This document shows positions 46,273-55,083 of a DNA stretch of 64,000 bases, one piece after another; position 1 is the first letter of the stretch; every line of letters begins with the position of its first letter. This stretch comes from Colwellia psychrerythraea 34H (GTDB taxonomy: Bacteria > Pseudomonadota > Gammaproteobacteria > Enterobacterales > Alteromonadaceae), in NCBI RefSeq assembly GCF_000012325.1, contig NC_003910.7:496001-560000 (forward strand). Reading direction: 5' to 3'. The notes under the pieces were generated by a model. It worked only from the letters and a program-made list of their open reading frames with translations. It did no database searches and was not told the origin of the DNA. A program made the position numbers and the translations under genes.

Positions 46273-46439
46273 GATAAATTCCTTTTTATTTTTTATTGAT
46301 AATTTAACGATAACTACTGTGCGTTGCTTACTAAAAAGGCAAGAGGTAAAGTTGTTATTATTTTGTAACCAAATTAGCAGAAGCAAGCACAAGGGGCAAC
46401 GAGTATATTAGTTTATAATCGTATTTATAGAGTTAATCG

Positions 46440-47045
46440 CTAATCATTAACAGTAGGTTCTTTTATCTCGATTTCTTCGGGGAAAAGTTGAGTAATTATC
46501 ACACCACTCCACTGGTGTTGCTCAAAATATTGGTAACCATTGTCGGTAGTGTTATCTTGCAAGCAGGGTTCGAATATATAACCAATTTTTTTCAATATAC
46601 GTTGGGTAGCTCTATTTTTGTTAGCATAAAATGCATTAATTCTACCAATATTGAGCTGTTTAAATCCGTATTCCATGATGGCAGATACTGCTTCTTCAGG
46701 TAATAATTTCCCATTAGCTCTAGTGGCTAACATAATACCAATTTCTACTTGCTCAATAGGGGAGGAGCTTGGTTTGGTCGTTTGTCTCGTGGCTAACCAA
46801 GATAATGCTTGAGTACCAATAATGTCATTTGCTGCTTTATCGACAATTGCCCAAGTACGTACGGTATCTTGTTCTAGGTTATTGGCTTTTAATGCACGAT
46901 GAAATGCCGCACTGGCTTGTTCTTGGGTTAGCGGCTCGCCAACAATGCGCATCATTTTTTTGTCAGTGTATTGATAACAATAAAAGTGTTCATCTTCCGA
47001 GATTAACGGCCTGATTAATAACCGTTCAGTAGTAAAGGCGTGCAT
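46440..47045 (-). CDS. GNAT acetyltransferase (RimJ/RimL-like), cassette 1
   Basis: A 201-residue GNAT protein with the TTERLLIRPL start typical of the RimJ/RimL group (Acetyltransf_3), the acetyl-CoA loop replaced by ATRANGKLLPEEAV near 128-141 (a Q/RxxGxG/A variant), and a late INAFYANKNRATQRILKKIGY stretch. Clearly related to the gene at 49636-50196. Located just upstream of the methyltransferase in the same direction. It could acylate the peptide product or give self-protection, or be unrelated. Confidence 0.8.
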   Translation of the reverse strand: MHAFTTERLLIRPLISEDEHFYCYQYTDKKMMRIVGEPLTQEQASAAFHRALKANNLEQDTVRTWAIVDKAANDIIGTQALSWLATRQTTKPSSSPIEQVEIGIMLATRANGKLLPEEAVSAIMEYGFKQLNIGRINAFYANKNRATQRILKKIGYIFEPCLQDNTTDNGYQYFEQHQWSGVIITQLFPEEIEIKEPTVND

Positions 47046-47065
47046 AAAAACTCTTCAATTGAATA

Positions 47066-47154
47066 TATACCCGTTACCATTGAATATGCATTTTCCAGAG
47101 TGCTTGATATGTTTCAACTCAAGGCGTTGTGATGAAATAATGGTAATGGGTATA
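47066..47154. mobile_element. Short MITE-like element, 89 bp
   Basis: TATACCCGTTACCATT (47066-47081) pairs with AATGGTAATGGGTATA (47139-47154) with 15 of 16 matches. The inner sequence has no frame. It stands between GNAT 1 and GGDEF 2, exactly where the two cassettes meet. Confidence 0.6.
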
Positions 47155-47185
47155 CATGTTATGGGGAATACATTAGAAAAAAAGG

Positions 47186-48955
47186 TTAGTTATAGTTCCA
47201 TGAGTCATCTAATTTATTTGCTTTAGCTGTGTAAGGTACTTCGAACAGAGTGACTCTGTTACGGCCTGCATTTTTTGATGCGTAAGCGGCCATATCCGCA
47301 TCCGCTAATAGCTTGTCTAAAGTAAATCCAGAACGTTTGATATCAGTTACGCCAAAGCTAGCAGTGATTGAAAAATCATTCCCAGATTCTTCGGTAATTA
47401 TTTCTTCAATTGCCGCACGACAAGCTTCGGCGCGCAGCATTGCCACATCAATAGTACAACATGTTAATACCAAACAAAATTCTTCACCACCTAAGCGGGC
47501 AAAAATATCATTTTTACGGCCAATACGTTGACAAACTTTTATGGTCTCTTTTAATGCCCAGTCACCGCAGGCATGACCAAAAGAGTCGTTAACTTTTTTG
47601 AAGTGATCTAAATCGAACATAATCACAGACAAGTCTTGTTGAGCATTTTTACAATATTTTAAGGCGCTATTGGTCACATGGGTAAAATGACCTCGATTAT
47701 AAATTCCGGTTAACGGATCATATTCGGCCAATTCTCTTACACGTTTATGTGCTTTTAACAAACGAGCTCCCCATAATACTAATAAAGCGAGCGTCACCAT
47801 TAAGATAGAAATCATTAACTGAATATTGACAACTTTGGCCTTACTTAATGCTTGGTCACTGAGTAATAAAGAATTTTTTTCATTGAGTAATTTAATCTTG
47901 CTTTCTTGTTCAATATTCTGGTGCTCTGCCAGTTGGAATGCGAAGTGCTTGGCTTTTTCGCCCTTTAGGTGCTCTTTACCTAATTCGCTATAAACTTCAA
48001 AATAACTTAGTGCGAGCTCTAAATTATTTTGATGTTTATATATTTTATAAAGCAGGTGGTTAGCTAATATTTTTGCTTTTCGGGAGCTTAATTGATTTTT
48101 ACTTTCTAGTGTTTTTAGGGCAAAGTATTGTGCTTTAGCTAATTCGTTGGTTTGCCAATATGCATTTGCTAATAAAGAGTAATATTCAGCTGTTATCCTA
48201 GAGAAATTGATATTAACGGTTGACTGTAGAGTTGCATTTAACAATTCGATCGCTTTTATAAATTGCTCGTTGTAAATATATGTTCTAACAATATGAGAAT
48301 TAATAAAACTCACCATAAGAATTTCATTATTTTTACGACAAACTTCAATAGCTTGTTCAATGATGGGGTCGTTAGTCGATAATTGATGTGACTTTGATAA
48401 AGCTTCAACGATAAAGCCTTTTGCAAGACATTGATTTCTATTTTGGCCCGCTCTAGCCTCTATCTTCTTTGCATAAGAAAGAGCTAGTTGATATTGCCCA
48501 AGTTGATTATAAAACATGCTAGCCGCCACTAGGGCCAATTGATGAAAGTCTTCATTTTTTACTGAGGGTAGGTCTTTTAGGAGGCTTGATAAATTGGTTA
48601 ACCCTTCCGTCCAATTCTGCCTATTAGCAAATATATTCATTAGACTGATTTTGGCTCTGAACTTTAACGTTTCATTAGCATCTGAAATGATAATTTCTTT
48701 GGCTAAATAGATAGCTTCATCAAGCTTTCCTTGAAACATTAATGAATAGGTATTGAGGTACTTAAGGTGTTGATATTGGGCGGTTGATAACTTGCTTTTT
48801 TCTTGGTTTAGTCCTTTAATTATGACAGAAAATTCTTGCGGCTTACTACTTCTAATACTATCTGCTAGAGACAACTTTGCATCAAAATCAGCACTTGCAT
48901 TAGCCGTTGTAAAAAAGCTGATAATGATGAAAAACGTTAAAATGTTCTTATTCAC
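47186..48955 (-). CDS. TPR-transmembrane-GGDEF diguanylate cyclase (cassette 2)
   Basis: A 589-residue paralogue of 43224-45116 with signal peptide (ending NASA), TPR-like helices, one membrane segment (IQLMISILMVTLALLVLWGA near 400), and GGDEF domain starting EYDPLTGIYNRGHF. Active loop RLGGEEF and inhibitory RKND are retained. Starts with GTG, 10 bases after the second precursor stop, so both are on one transcript. The GGDEF halves of the two paralogues are nearly identical by eye while the TPR halves diverge, which suggests different sensed signals. Confidence 0.9.
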   Translation of the reverse strand: MNKNILTFFIIISFFTTANASADFDAKLSLADSIRSSKPQEFSVIIKGLNQEKSKLSTAQYQHLKYLNTYSLMFQGKLDEAIYLAKEIIISDANETLKFRAKISLMNIFANRQNWTEGLTNLSSLLKDLPSVKNEDFHQLALVAASMFYNQLGQYQLALSYAKKIEARAGQNRNQCLAKGFIVEALSKSHQLSTNDPIIEQAIEVCRKNNEILMVSFINSHIVRTYIYNEQFIKAIELLNATLQSTVNINFSRITAEYYSLLANAYWQTNELAKAQYFALKTLESKNQLSSRKAKILANHLLYKIYKHQNNLELALSYFEVYSELGKEHLKGEKAKHFAFQLAEHQNIEQESKIKLLNEKNSLLLSDQALSKAKVVNIQLMISILMVTLALLVLWGARLLKAHKRVRELAEYDPLTGIYNRGHFTHVTNSALKYCKNAQQDLSVIMFDLDHFKKVNDSFGHACGDWALKETIKVCQRIGRKNDIFARLGGEEFCLVLTCCTIDVAMLRAEACRAAIEEIITEESGNDFSITASFGVTDIKRSGFTLDKLLADADMAAYASKNAGRNRVTLFEVPYTAKANKLDDSWNYN

Positions 48956-48965
48956 TTATGTAAGC

Positions 48966-49232
48966 TTAGAAGCCAATAGCTAAATTATTACTTTCATCTG
49001 CTGATTCTTGCTCATCGTTAGTTTCATCATCATCTTCAGCAGGAATTATGAAACATTTTATATCTGGGCAGATATCTAATTCTTGCTTGAGTGAAGCGAT
49101 ATCATTATTGATGATGCTTTCAATTTGATTTGTATTTATCTTTAAAGATGTTAGTAATAGTGTAATTGCTAGCTCATTATCTAGACTAGAATCCTGACCC
49201 ATTTTCTCTAACGCTTTAATCACTTTGCTCAT
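48966..49232 (-). CDS. Borosin-type precursor peptide, cassette 2
   Basis: An 88-residue paralogue of the precursor at 45142-45396, starting MSKVIKALEKMGQDSSL. The helical part has LTSLKINTNQIESIINNDIASLKQEL, close to the precursor pattern L(T/N)xxQ(I)..IxxxD(I/M)xxLK. Core candidate is DIKCFIIPAEDDDE near 61-74, shorter in hydrophobic residues than in precursor 1; the tail is very acidic and ends NNLAIGF. I chose the ATG ending at 49232 since it aligns with precursor 1; a GTG at 49244 is in frame. The 5' leader is a CAA repeat without a ribosome site. Separated from the methyltransferase by GGDEF 2 and GNAT 1. Confidence 0.65.
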   Translation of the reverse strand: MSKVIKALEKMGQDSSLDNELAITLLLTSLKINTNQIESIINNDIASLKQELDICPDIKCFIIPAEDDDETNDEQESADESNNLAIGF

Positions 49233-49247
49233 AGCTATGCTCACTGT

Positions 49248-49277
49248 TTGTTGTTGTTGTTGTTGTTGTTGTTGTTG
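49248..49277 (-). repeat. (CAA)10 microsatellite in the leader of precursor 2
   Basis: Ten perfect CAA units on the minus strand (TTG on the plus strand), ending 15 bases before the chosen ATG of precursor 2. CAA repeats are unstructured and known to enhance translation in bacteria. Unit number can change by slippage, so this may tune or switch precursor 2. Confidence 0.8.
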
Positions 49278-49635
49278 AAATCAATTAATAATTAGCTACT
49301 GCTTTGTTATCTATATTGTTAGTTCATCATCTACTCTAGCTAATGTACTTTAATTTCTTGATGATTAAATCACATTTTAATGTGATTTTAAATTATGTTG
49401 TAAAAATAAGCTTAGTATAGAGCGATTTTTTGCCCGCATTTCTTGTATATATAGCAATGCTTGTCACAACACAACACAGACTACCTGACATTGATATTTC
49501 CTTTATCATTTTGGAGTGAGTGATTATCTTTATGTAGATAAAGTCTTCGCTTTCCCCTCTAAGTAATAAATTGATTATTAAAGCAATGGAATTTACTTTA
49601 TTTTTCTGATATTTGGGTATTGGTCTTTTTAGCGA
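49278..49635. other. Gene-free stretch upstream of precursor 2
   Basis: Likely promoter region for precursor 2 on the minus strand. AAATCACAT at 49367-49375 pairs perfectly with ATGTGATTT at 49380-49388 (4-base loop); it may be the terminator of GNAT 2 or a regulator site. Otherwise AT-rich with no gene. Confidence 0.45.
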
Positions 49636-50196
49636 TTACTTAGATATTATATTTTTACGTAATTGAGGGCTATTAAAGTATTGGTAGCTATTCTGAGAGT
49701 TGCAGTTTTGTGCACTAAGGTCATAAATAAAATGTAGACTATTGAAAAGTCTTTCTGAAGCTAAGTTTTTCTTAGCATAAAAAGCATTGATCCTATCAAG
49801 GGAATGGTAGACAAAGCCATATGCCATTAAAGCCTTTATCGCTTCTTTGCCGAAACCTTGACCTTGTGCTTTGGTCGTTAACATAATACCAATTTCTGCT
49901 TGTACAAGCTTTTGACTACAGGGTTTTAGTATTTGAGTAGTATTTTGCCAAGATAATGCTTGAATACCAATTATATTATTTGTAGATTTCTTAACTATTG
50001 CTAGGGTAACAACTGATTTTTTAGGGCTGGACAATGCTTTTAATGCCCGCTTGAACCATTGACGGGCCTGCTTTTTTGTTATGGTTTTACCAATGTTTTC
50101 CATTACTTTTGAGTCAGCATATAGCTGGCAGTAAAATACTTCATCTTCTGCTCTTAACGGTCTTATCATTAATCGTTCAGTGGTAAAACTATACAT
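49636..50196 (-). CDS. GNAT acetyltransferase (RimJ/RimL-like), cassette 2
   Basis: A 186-residue paralogue of the GNAT at 46440-47045, with FTTERLMIRPLRAEDEVFY at the start, acetyl-CoA loop TTKAQGQGFGKEAI near 122-135 (closer to the canonical Q/RxxGxG/A motif than in GNAT 1), and INAFYAKKNLASERLFNSLHFIY at the end. It is the first gene of the second GNAT-precursor-GGDEF unit. Its role is open. Confidence 0.82.
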   Translation of the reverse strand: MYSFTTERLMIRPLRAEDEVFYCQLYADSKVMENIGKTITKKQARQWFKRALKALSSPKKSVVTLAIVKKSTNNIIGIQALSWQNTTQILKPCSQKLVQAEIGIMLTTKAQGQGFGKEAIKALMAYGFVYHSLDRINAFYAKKNLASERLFNSLHFIYDLSAQNCNSQNSYQYFNSPQLRKNIISK

Positions 50197-50350
50197 TTAT
50201 TTCTCTTATTCGTTTTATATCTATATTTAATATTGTAGTTATGTCATTCATGTAGTTACTTAATAGAACGTGTCATTGATATAGTTATTAGATAATGCAG
50301 GAGTAATTATCTAATAATTATGCAGTTTTAAACTAGCCTTAATACCTTTT

Positions 50351-51676
50351 TTACTCTTTTTGTTGTGCAAACTTCACTACGCCGGTTTTATCTTTAGATC
50401 GGTCAAACACCACGTAATAGTTATTTAACAGTGGTAAGCCAATAATGCTTTGATTTGGCCATTGCGGTAATTGGCTTAGTAAACGAAAACACGCTTTGTC
50501 ATAATTAGGCGTATTAATTTGCCAATAAGTTTCTGGCGTACAAGCAAGTTGTACAATTTTTTCTTCGGTATTAGCGGTTGCTGGCTCGCTGACAAAATTG
50601 AAATATACTGTTGGCCATTGCTCTAGTTTCAGCTCATTTATATCTATACCGACAAGTTGTGCGCTCATTTCTTTAAAAGGCGCTAAACATTGGGCAAAGT
50701 TAGCGTTATAAGCAATAAGGTCATTAATCACTTGTTGGTATATTTCAGCCGTAAGTACGATACCACCGGCACCGGTATCAATAATGGCATTAGTGAAATA
50801 ACTTTTTAGATGTTTCTGGTTAAGCGGCTCAGCTATTACTGGCTGGCTTGTTCCAACCTGAACGGATTTAAGGTCCACATTGTAATAAACATCATGCTCA
50901 ACCTTGATACTTTGAAATTCACCTTGGTATAAGTCGGTTTGTTCTTCACCTCCCCCTAATATTAATAAACCTTTGTTCAAGGGATCTTTGGCTAACTCGT
51001 CTGAGGGTATTTTGTTAATCTTATTTGAGTGGCTCTTATTAACATGTATTGCAGAACGTTTACTGTAGAAAGCAAATTTATTAGCACTCAGCTGCTGTTC
51101 TTCCAATAAGGTGAAGTAGGGCGTTACATCATGTTCTGGGTATTTCCACATCAGTTTTTTAAAACTAACCAAGTCTTCACTTACTTCATGACTAAAAGGC
51201 CACGGGTAACTCAGCGCAGGGGTAATCTTATGTTCAGTAAAATAATCGCTAAAATCAAAACTTTTATTTAGGTGATGGTAAGCCAAACCTAAAATCCCAT
51301 CGGCATCGCCGAATGTTTTACTTTGTTTGTCAGAATGCACCAGTGCAACGGGCGCATTACTTAAATTCATGCTTGGGCTTTTCGCAATGCTTTGCGGATG
51401 ATCAGATTTATGACAATGCTCATGAATATTAATACTGGTGAATATAACCGGGCCATTCCAACCGCCAACACCGTAATTAACTTCTTGAACTGCGGTACTC
51501 GGTGTTAATTTTTTATCCAGGTTAGCTTGGTAAGTCGTACTTTTTACTACAAGCGTACTACTACCCGTATCGAGCAGCAGGTTAACGGGGGATTTTTCAC
51601 TACCAAGGTGCAAAGTTACGCTGTAATCACCTTGTCCAAATACATTAGTAATGGGAATTCTTAAAAGTGTTGTCAT
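50351..51676 (-). CDS. Bacterial pepsin-like aspartic protease (shewasin type)
   Basis: A 441-residue family A1 homologue. Two active-site motifs are seen: LLLDTGSSTLVV with Asp36, and AIIDTGAGGIVL with Asp near 299, in the two-lobed order of pepsin. No signal or propeptide is visible, which fits the cytoplasmic shewasin proteases known from Shewanella. Pepsin homologues are rare in bacteria. It lies about 150 bases before GNAT 2 on the same strand, at the edge of the borosin block, so it could cut the leader of the modified precursor; that is speculation. Confidence 0.85.
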   Translation of the reverse strand: MTTLLRIPITNVFGQGDYSVTLHLGSEKSPVNLLLDTGSSTLVVKSTTYQANLDKKLTPSTAVQEVNYGVGGWNGPVIFTSINIHEHCHKSDHPQSIAKSPSMNLSNAPVALVHSDKQSKTFGDADGILGLAYHHLNKSFDFSDYFTEHKITPALSYPWPFSHEVSEDLVSFKKLMWKYPEHDVTPYFTLLEEQQLSANKFAFYSKRSAIHVNKSHSNKINKIPSDELAKDPLNKGLLILGGGEEQTDLYQGEFQSIKVEHDVYYNVDLKSVQVGTSQPVIAEPLNQKHLKSYFTNAIIDTGAGGIVLTAEIYQQVINDLIAYNANFAQCLAPFKEMSAQLVGIDINELKLEQWPTVYFNFVSEPATANTEEKIVQLACTPETYWQINTPNYDKACFRLLSQLPQWPNQSIIGLPLLNNYYVVFDRSKDKTGVVKFAQQKE

Positions 51677-51900
51677 TATATTTATAATTATTATTAGTTT
51701 AGGTAAGAGTCAGTAATTTTACTTTGCCACAGTTGCAGGCGTTGTTCGAGCTAAGTTTTCGACATATTTGGCTTTATCTTTTTTATCAACTTTGTCAACA
51801 AAATTATTCGAAAATCGTACGATTAACGCTCACTTTAATGTTTTAATAAATGTCAATATCAAAAAGGTGAAAAAAATCAAATATTGTTCAAATTCTATGC

Positions 51901-51929
51901 TTTTCAATTGAAATAAAAACGAGTAAACT
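51901..51929 (+). promoter_or_regulatory. Probable dusB-fis promoter
   Basis: TTTTCA (51901-51906), 17-base spacer, TAAACT (51924-51929), then a GC-rich AGCGCCC discriminator. A weak -35 with a GC discriminator is typical of growth-rate and stringent control, as for fis in E. coli. Inferred by eye. Confidence 0.4.
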
Positions 51930-51967
51930 TAGCGCCCTTTTGAAAGGTAGCTCAAAAAAACAGCAGT

Positions 51968-52984
51968 ATGAAAATAGGTACTTATCAACTTAATTCGCAG
52001 GTAATGCTTGCCCCTATGGCAGGGATCACCGATCAACCTTTTAGACAATTATGTTGTCAATTGGGCGCGGGTTTAGCAGTGTCCGAAATGCTTTCGTCAA
52101 ATCCGAAAGTATGGAACACCGAAAAGTCTAAATTGAGAATGCTGCATGGTGATGCTGCGGGTATCCGCAGTGTACAAATTGCCGGAAGTTGTCCTGATGA
52201 GTTAGCGTTTGCTGCCAAAGTAAATGCTGATAACGGCGCACAGATTATTGATATCAATATGGGCTGCCCGGCAAAAAAGGTAAATAAGAAATTAGCGGGT
52301 TCTGCTTTGTTAAGAGAACCAGCACAGGTTGAGCGTATTGTTCAGTCAGTGGTGAACGCGGTAGATATACCGGTCACGCTAAAAATTCGCACAGGATGGT
52401 GTGAAGATACCCGTAATGGTATTGAAATAGCAAAAATTGCTGAAAACAGTGGTATAGCATCACTCGCAGTGCATGGCCGTACACGTAATGACTTTTATAA
52501 AGGCAATGCGGAATACGACACTATTAAAGCAATTAAATTGGCTATTTCAATTCCGGTAGTGGCAAATGGTGATATTACGTCACCTGAAAAAGCACTACAG
52601 GTTTTAGACCATACGGGCGCGGATGCCATAATGGTTGGTCGTGGTGCACAGGGTCGTCCGTGGATTTTTCGAGAAATTAATTATTTCTTGGCCACGGGTA
52701 ATAAGATGTCTGCACCCGAATTGAGCGAAGTTCGTTCAATTGTATTGGCACACGTTATGGAGTTACATCAGTTTTACGGCGATTTCAAAGGTGTGATGAT
52801 CGCCAGAAAACATGTTTCTTGGTATGTACAAAACCTAGTTGAGACCCTAGACGGTTTTAGCACAGCGTTTACTATTGACCAAGGCAAAGCGTTTAGGGCT
52901 ATTTTTAATAGTTTAACGTCTACCGATGAACAATTGGTGACGTTAGACAAATTTTTTGATGACTTTACTACTGGCTCTTATTAG
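51968..52984 (+). CDS. dusB: tRNA-dihydrouridine synthase B
   Basis: A 338-residue DusB. FMN-binding [17 protein letters not shown] at 9-25, the catalytic Cys in [20 protein letters not shown] near 98-117, KIRTGW near 141, and [11 protein letters not shown] near 225. It reduces uridine to dihydrouridine in tRNA (position 17 in E. coli). Start ATG is at 51968. It is followed by fis 62 bases later, the conserved gene pair of gammaproteobacteria. Confidence 0.96.
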   Translation: MKIGTYQLNSQVMLAPMAGITDQPFRQLCCQLGAGLAVSEMLSSNPKVWNTEKSKLRMLHGDAAGIRSVQIAGSCPDELAFAAKVNADNGAQIIDINMGCPAKKVNKKLAGSALLREPAQVERIVQSVVNAVDIPVTLKIRTGWCEDTRNGIEIAKIAENSGIASLAVHGRTRNDFYKGNAEYDTIKAIKLAISIPVVANGDITSPEKALQVLDHTGADAIMVGRGAQGRPWIFREINYFLATGNKMSAPELSEVRSIVLAHVMELHQFYGDFKGVMIARKHVSWYVQNLVETLDGFSTAFTIDQGKAFRAIFNSLTSTDEQLVTLDKFFDDFTTGSY

Positions 52985-53046
52985 GGCGAGTTCAAGTTGT
53001 TGTAGTTTTATTTTATTTTTATTAACAAAAGAAAGAGTTATATCAT

Positions 53047-53334
53047 ATGTTCGAACAAAATGTTTCTTCTCCATTTATCACTGGCGATATTCAAACACAA
53101 ACAAAAACTTCTCCATTACGTAGCCAAGCTAAAATCGCAATCAGCAACTACTTATCACAATTGAATGGTAACGATGTTGATGATATGTATGACCTTGTAT
53201 TGAGCGAAATTGAAGCGCCAATGTTAGAAGAAGTTATGATGTACACTCGCGGTAACCAAACACGCGCTGCCAACTTACTAGGCATCAACCGCGGTACGTT
53301 ACGCAAGAAACTTAAAAAATACGGTATGAACTAA
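53047..53334 (+). CDS. fis: DNA-binding protein Fis
   Basis: A 95-residue Fis protein, near the usual 98. The C-terminal helix-turn-helix is complete ([32 protein letters not shown] in two parts, residues 64-95). Fis bends DNA and activates rRNA promoters, such as the rrn operon at the end of this window, in fast growth. Cotranscribed with dusB and ended by a strong terminator. Confidence 0.97.
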   Translation: MFEQNVSSPFITGDIQTQTKTSPLRSQAKIAISNYLSQLNGNDVDDMYDLVLSEIEAPMLEEVMMYTRGNQTRAANLLGINRGTLRKKLKKYGMN

Positions 53335-53349
53335 TATCGAATTTTAATG

Positions 53350-53371
53350 AAAAGCACCCTCGGGTGCTTTT
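53350..53371 (+). terminator. fis terminator
   Basis: Stem AAAGCACCC (53351-53359) with GGGTGCTTT (53362-53370), 2-base loop, flanked by A and T-runs; 15 bases after the fis stop. Confidence 0.9.
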
Positions 53372-53481
53372 TATGTTTTAAAACATTGAAAATCACTTTA
53401 AATAATCATGTAGCCATGCAAGTTAACGGCACATCGGCGGCAAGTTAGCAGTAAGTTACAACAAAGAAGGTAAATAAACAG

Positions 53482-55083
53482 ATGGATACTCCACGTCCAA
53501 TTAAACGTGCACTGTTAAGTGTTTCTGATAAAGCAGGTATTGTTGAGTTTGCTCAACGTCTAAGTGAGAAAGGTGTTGATCTTCTTTCTACTGGCGGTAC
53601 AGCAAAATTATTAGCCGAAAACGGCATCAAAGTAACTGAAGTTTCAGATTACACTGGTCACCCAGAAATCATGGATGGTCGTGTTAAAACGTTACACCCT
53701 AAAGTACATGGCGGCATTTTAGCGCGTCGTGGTATTGATGAAGTCGTAATGGACGAAAACGGTATCAGCGCAATTGATATGGTAGTGGTTAACTTGTACC
53801 CGTTTGCTAATGCAGTTAGTGATGAAAACTGTTCATTAGAAAATGCCATCGAAAACATTGATATCGGTGGACCAACAATGGTTCGCGCAGCAGCTAAAAA
53901 TCATAAAGACGTGACTATTGTTGTAAATGCTAGCGATTATGAGCGAGTATTAACTGAATTAGATAACAACAATGATTCTTTAACGTATAAAACACGTTTT
54001 GATTTAGCGATTGCAGCTTACGAGCATACAGCTAGCTACGACGGAATGATTGCTAACTACTTTGGTAAAATGTTACCAGCGTACGGCGAAACTGAATCTA
54101 AAGCTTCTTTAGAAAACAAAGTTAAGTTCCCACGCACTTTTAATAGCCAGTTTATTAAAACTCAAGATTTACGTTACGGTGAAAACTCTCATCAAGATGC
54201 TGCTTTTTACAAAGAAGAAAATCCTGAAGAAGCGTCAGTTTCTACTGCGACCCAATTACAAGGCAAAGCCTTATCTTATAACAACATTGCTGATACTGAT
54301 GCGGCATTAGAATGTGTTAAAGAATTTGACGAACCGGCTTGTGTTATCGTTAAACATGCTAACCCATGTGGTGTTGCTATTGGTGATGATATTTTAGCGG
54401 CTTATGAAGGCGCTTATAAAACTGATCCTACTTCTGCTTTTGGTGGCATTATCGCGTTTAACCGTGAGTTAGACGCAGATACGGCTGAAGCAATTGTTTC
54501 TCGTCAATTTGTTGAAGTTATTATTGCACCAAGCGTTTCAGATGCTGCTGCACAAATTGTTGCTGCTAAACCTAACCTACGTTTATTAGAATGTGGCCAG
54601 TGGGATAATAAAACCACAGGTTTTGATTTTAAACGCGTTAACGGTGGTTTATTAGTACAAGACACAGATCAAGGTCGCGTAACAAGTGATGACTTAACTG
54701 TTGTAACTAAACGTCAACCTACTGATGAAGAGATGCGTGATTTACAATTCTGTTGGAAAGTAGCAAAATTTGTTAAATCTAACGCAATTGTTTACGTTAA
54801 AAACAGCTCTACTATCGGTGTTGGTGCAGGCCAAATGAGCCGCGTATACTCAGCGAAAGTTGCGGGTATTAAAGCAGCTGATGAAAACTTAGAAGTGAAA
54901 GGGTCTGTTATGGCCTCTGATGCATTCTTCCCATTCCGTGATGGTTTAGATGCTGCAGCTGAAGCAGGAATTACTGCTGTAATTCAGCCAGGTGGCTCTA
55001 TGCGTGATGACGAAGTTATTGCAGCAGCAGACGAACATAACATCGCGATGGTGTTTACAGGTATGCGTCACTTCCGCCATTAA
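53482..55083 (+). CDS. purH: Bifunctional AICAR formyltransferase/IMP cyclohydrolase
   Basis: A 533-residue PurH carrying the last two steps of IMP synthesis. N-terminal IMP cyclohydrolase ([17 protein letters not shown] near 8-24, [13 protein letters not shown] near 37-49), C-terminal AICAR transformylase ([12 protein letters not shown] near 290, with the KH pair of the active site). Length matches E. coli (529). Independent of the fis transcript; a purD gene follows after another gene. Confidence 0.97.
   Translation: MDTPRPIKRALLSVSDKAGIVEFAQRLSEKGVDLLSTGGTAKLLAENGIKVTEVSDYTGHPEIMDGRVKTLHPKVHGGILARRGIDEVVMDENGISAIDMVVVNLYPFANAVSDENCSLENAIENIDIGGPTMVRAAAKNHKDVTIVVNASDYERVLTELDNNNDSLTYKTRFDLAIAAYEHTASYDGMIANYFGKMLPAYGETESKASLENKVKFPRTFNSQFIKTQDLRYGENSHQDAAFYKEENPEEASVSTATQLQGKALSYNNIADTDAALECVKEFDEPACVIVKHANPCGVAIGDDILAAYEGAYKTDPTSAFGGIIAFNRELDADTAEAIVSRQFVEVIIAPSVSDAAAQIVAAKPNLRLLECGQWDNKTTGFDFKRVNGGLLVQDTDQGRVTSDDLTVVTKRQPTDEEMRDLQFCWKVAKFVKSNAIVYVKNSSTIGVGAGQMSRVYSAKVAGIKAADENLEVKGSVMASDAFFPFRDGLDAAAEAGITAVIQPGGSMRDDEVIAAADEHNIAMVFTGMRHFRH

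Noticed and set aside
43224..48955. GGDEF proteins as degenerate sensors
   Set aside because: Both keep the GGEEF active loop and RxxD site, so they look enzymatically intact.
49245..49280. CAA/TTG repeat as a possible CRISPR-like array
   Set aside because: Three-base units without spacers; a microsatellite, not CRISPR.
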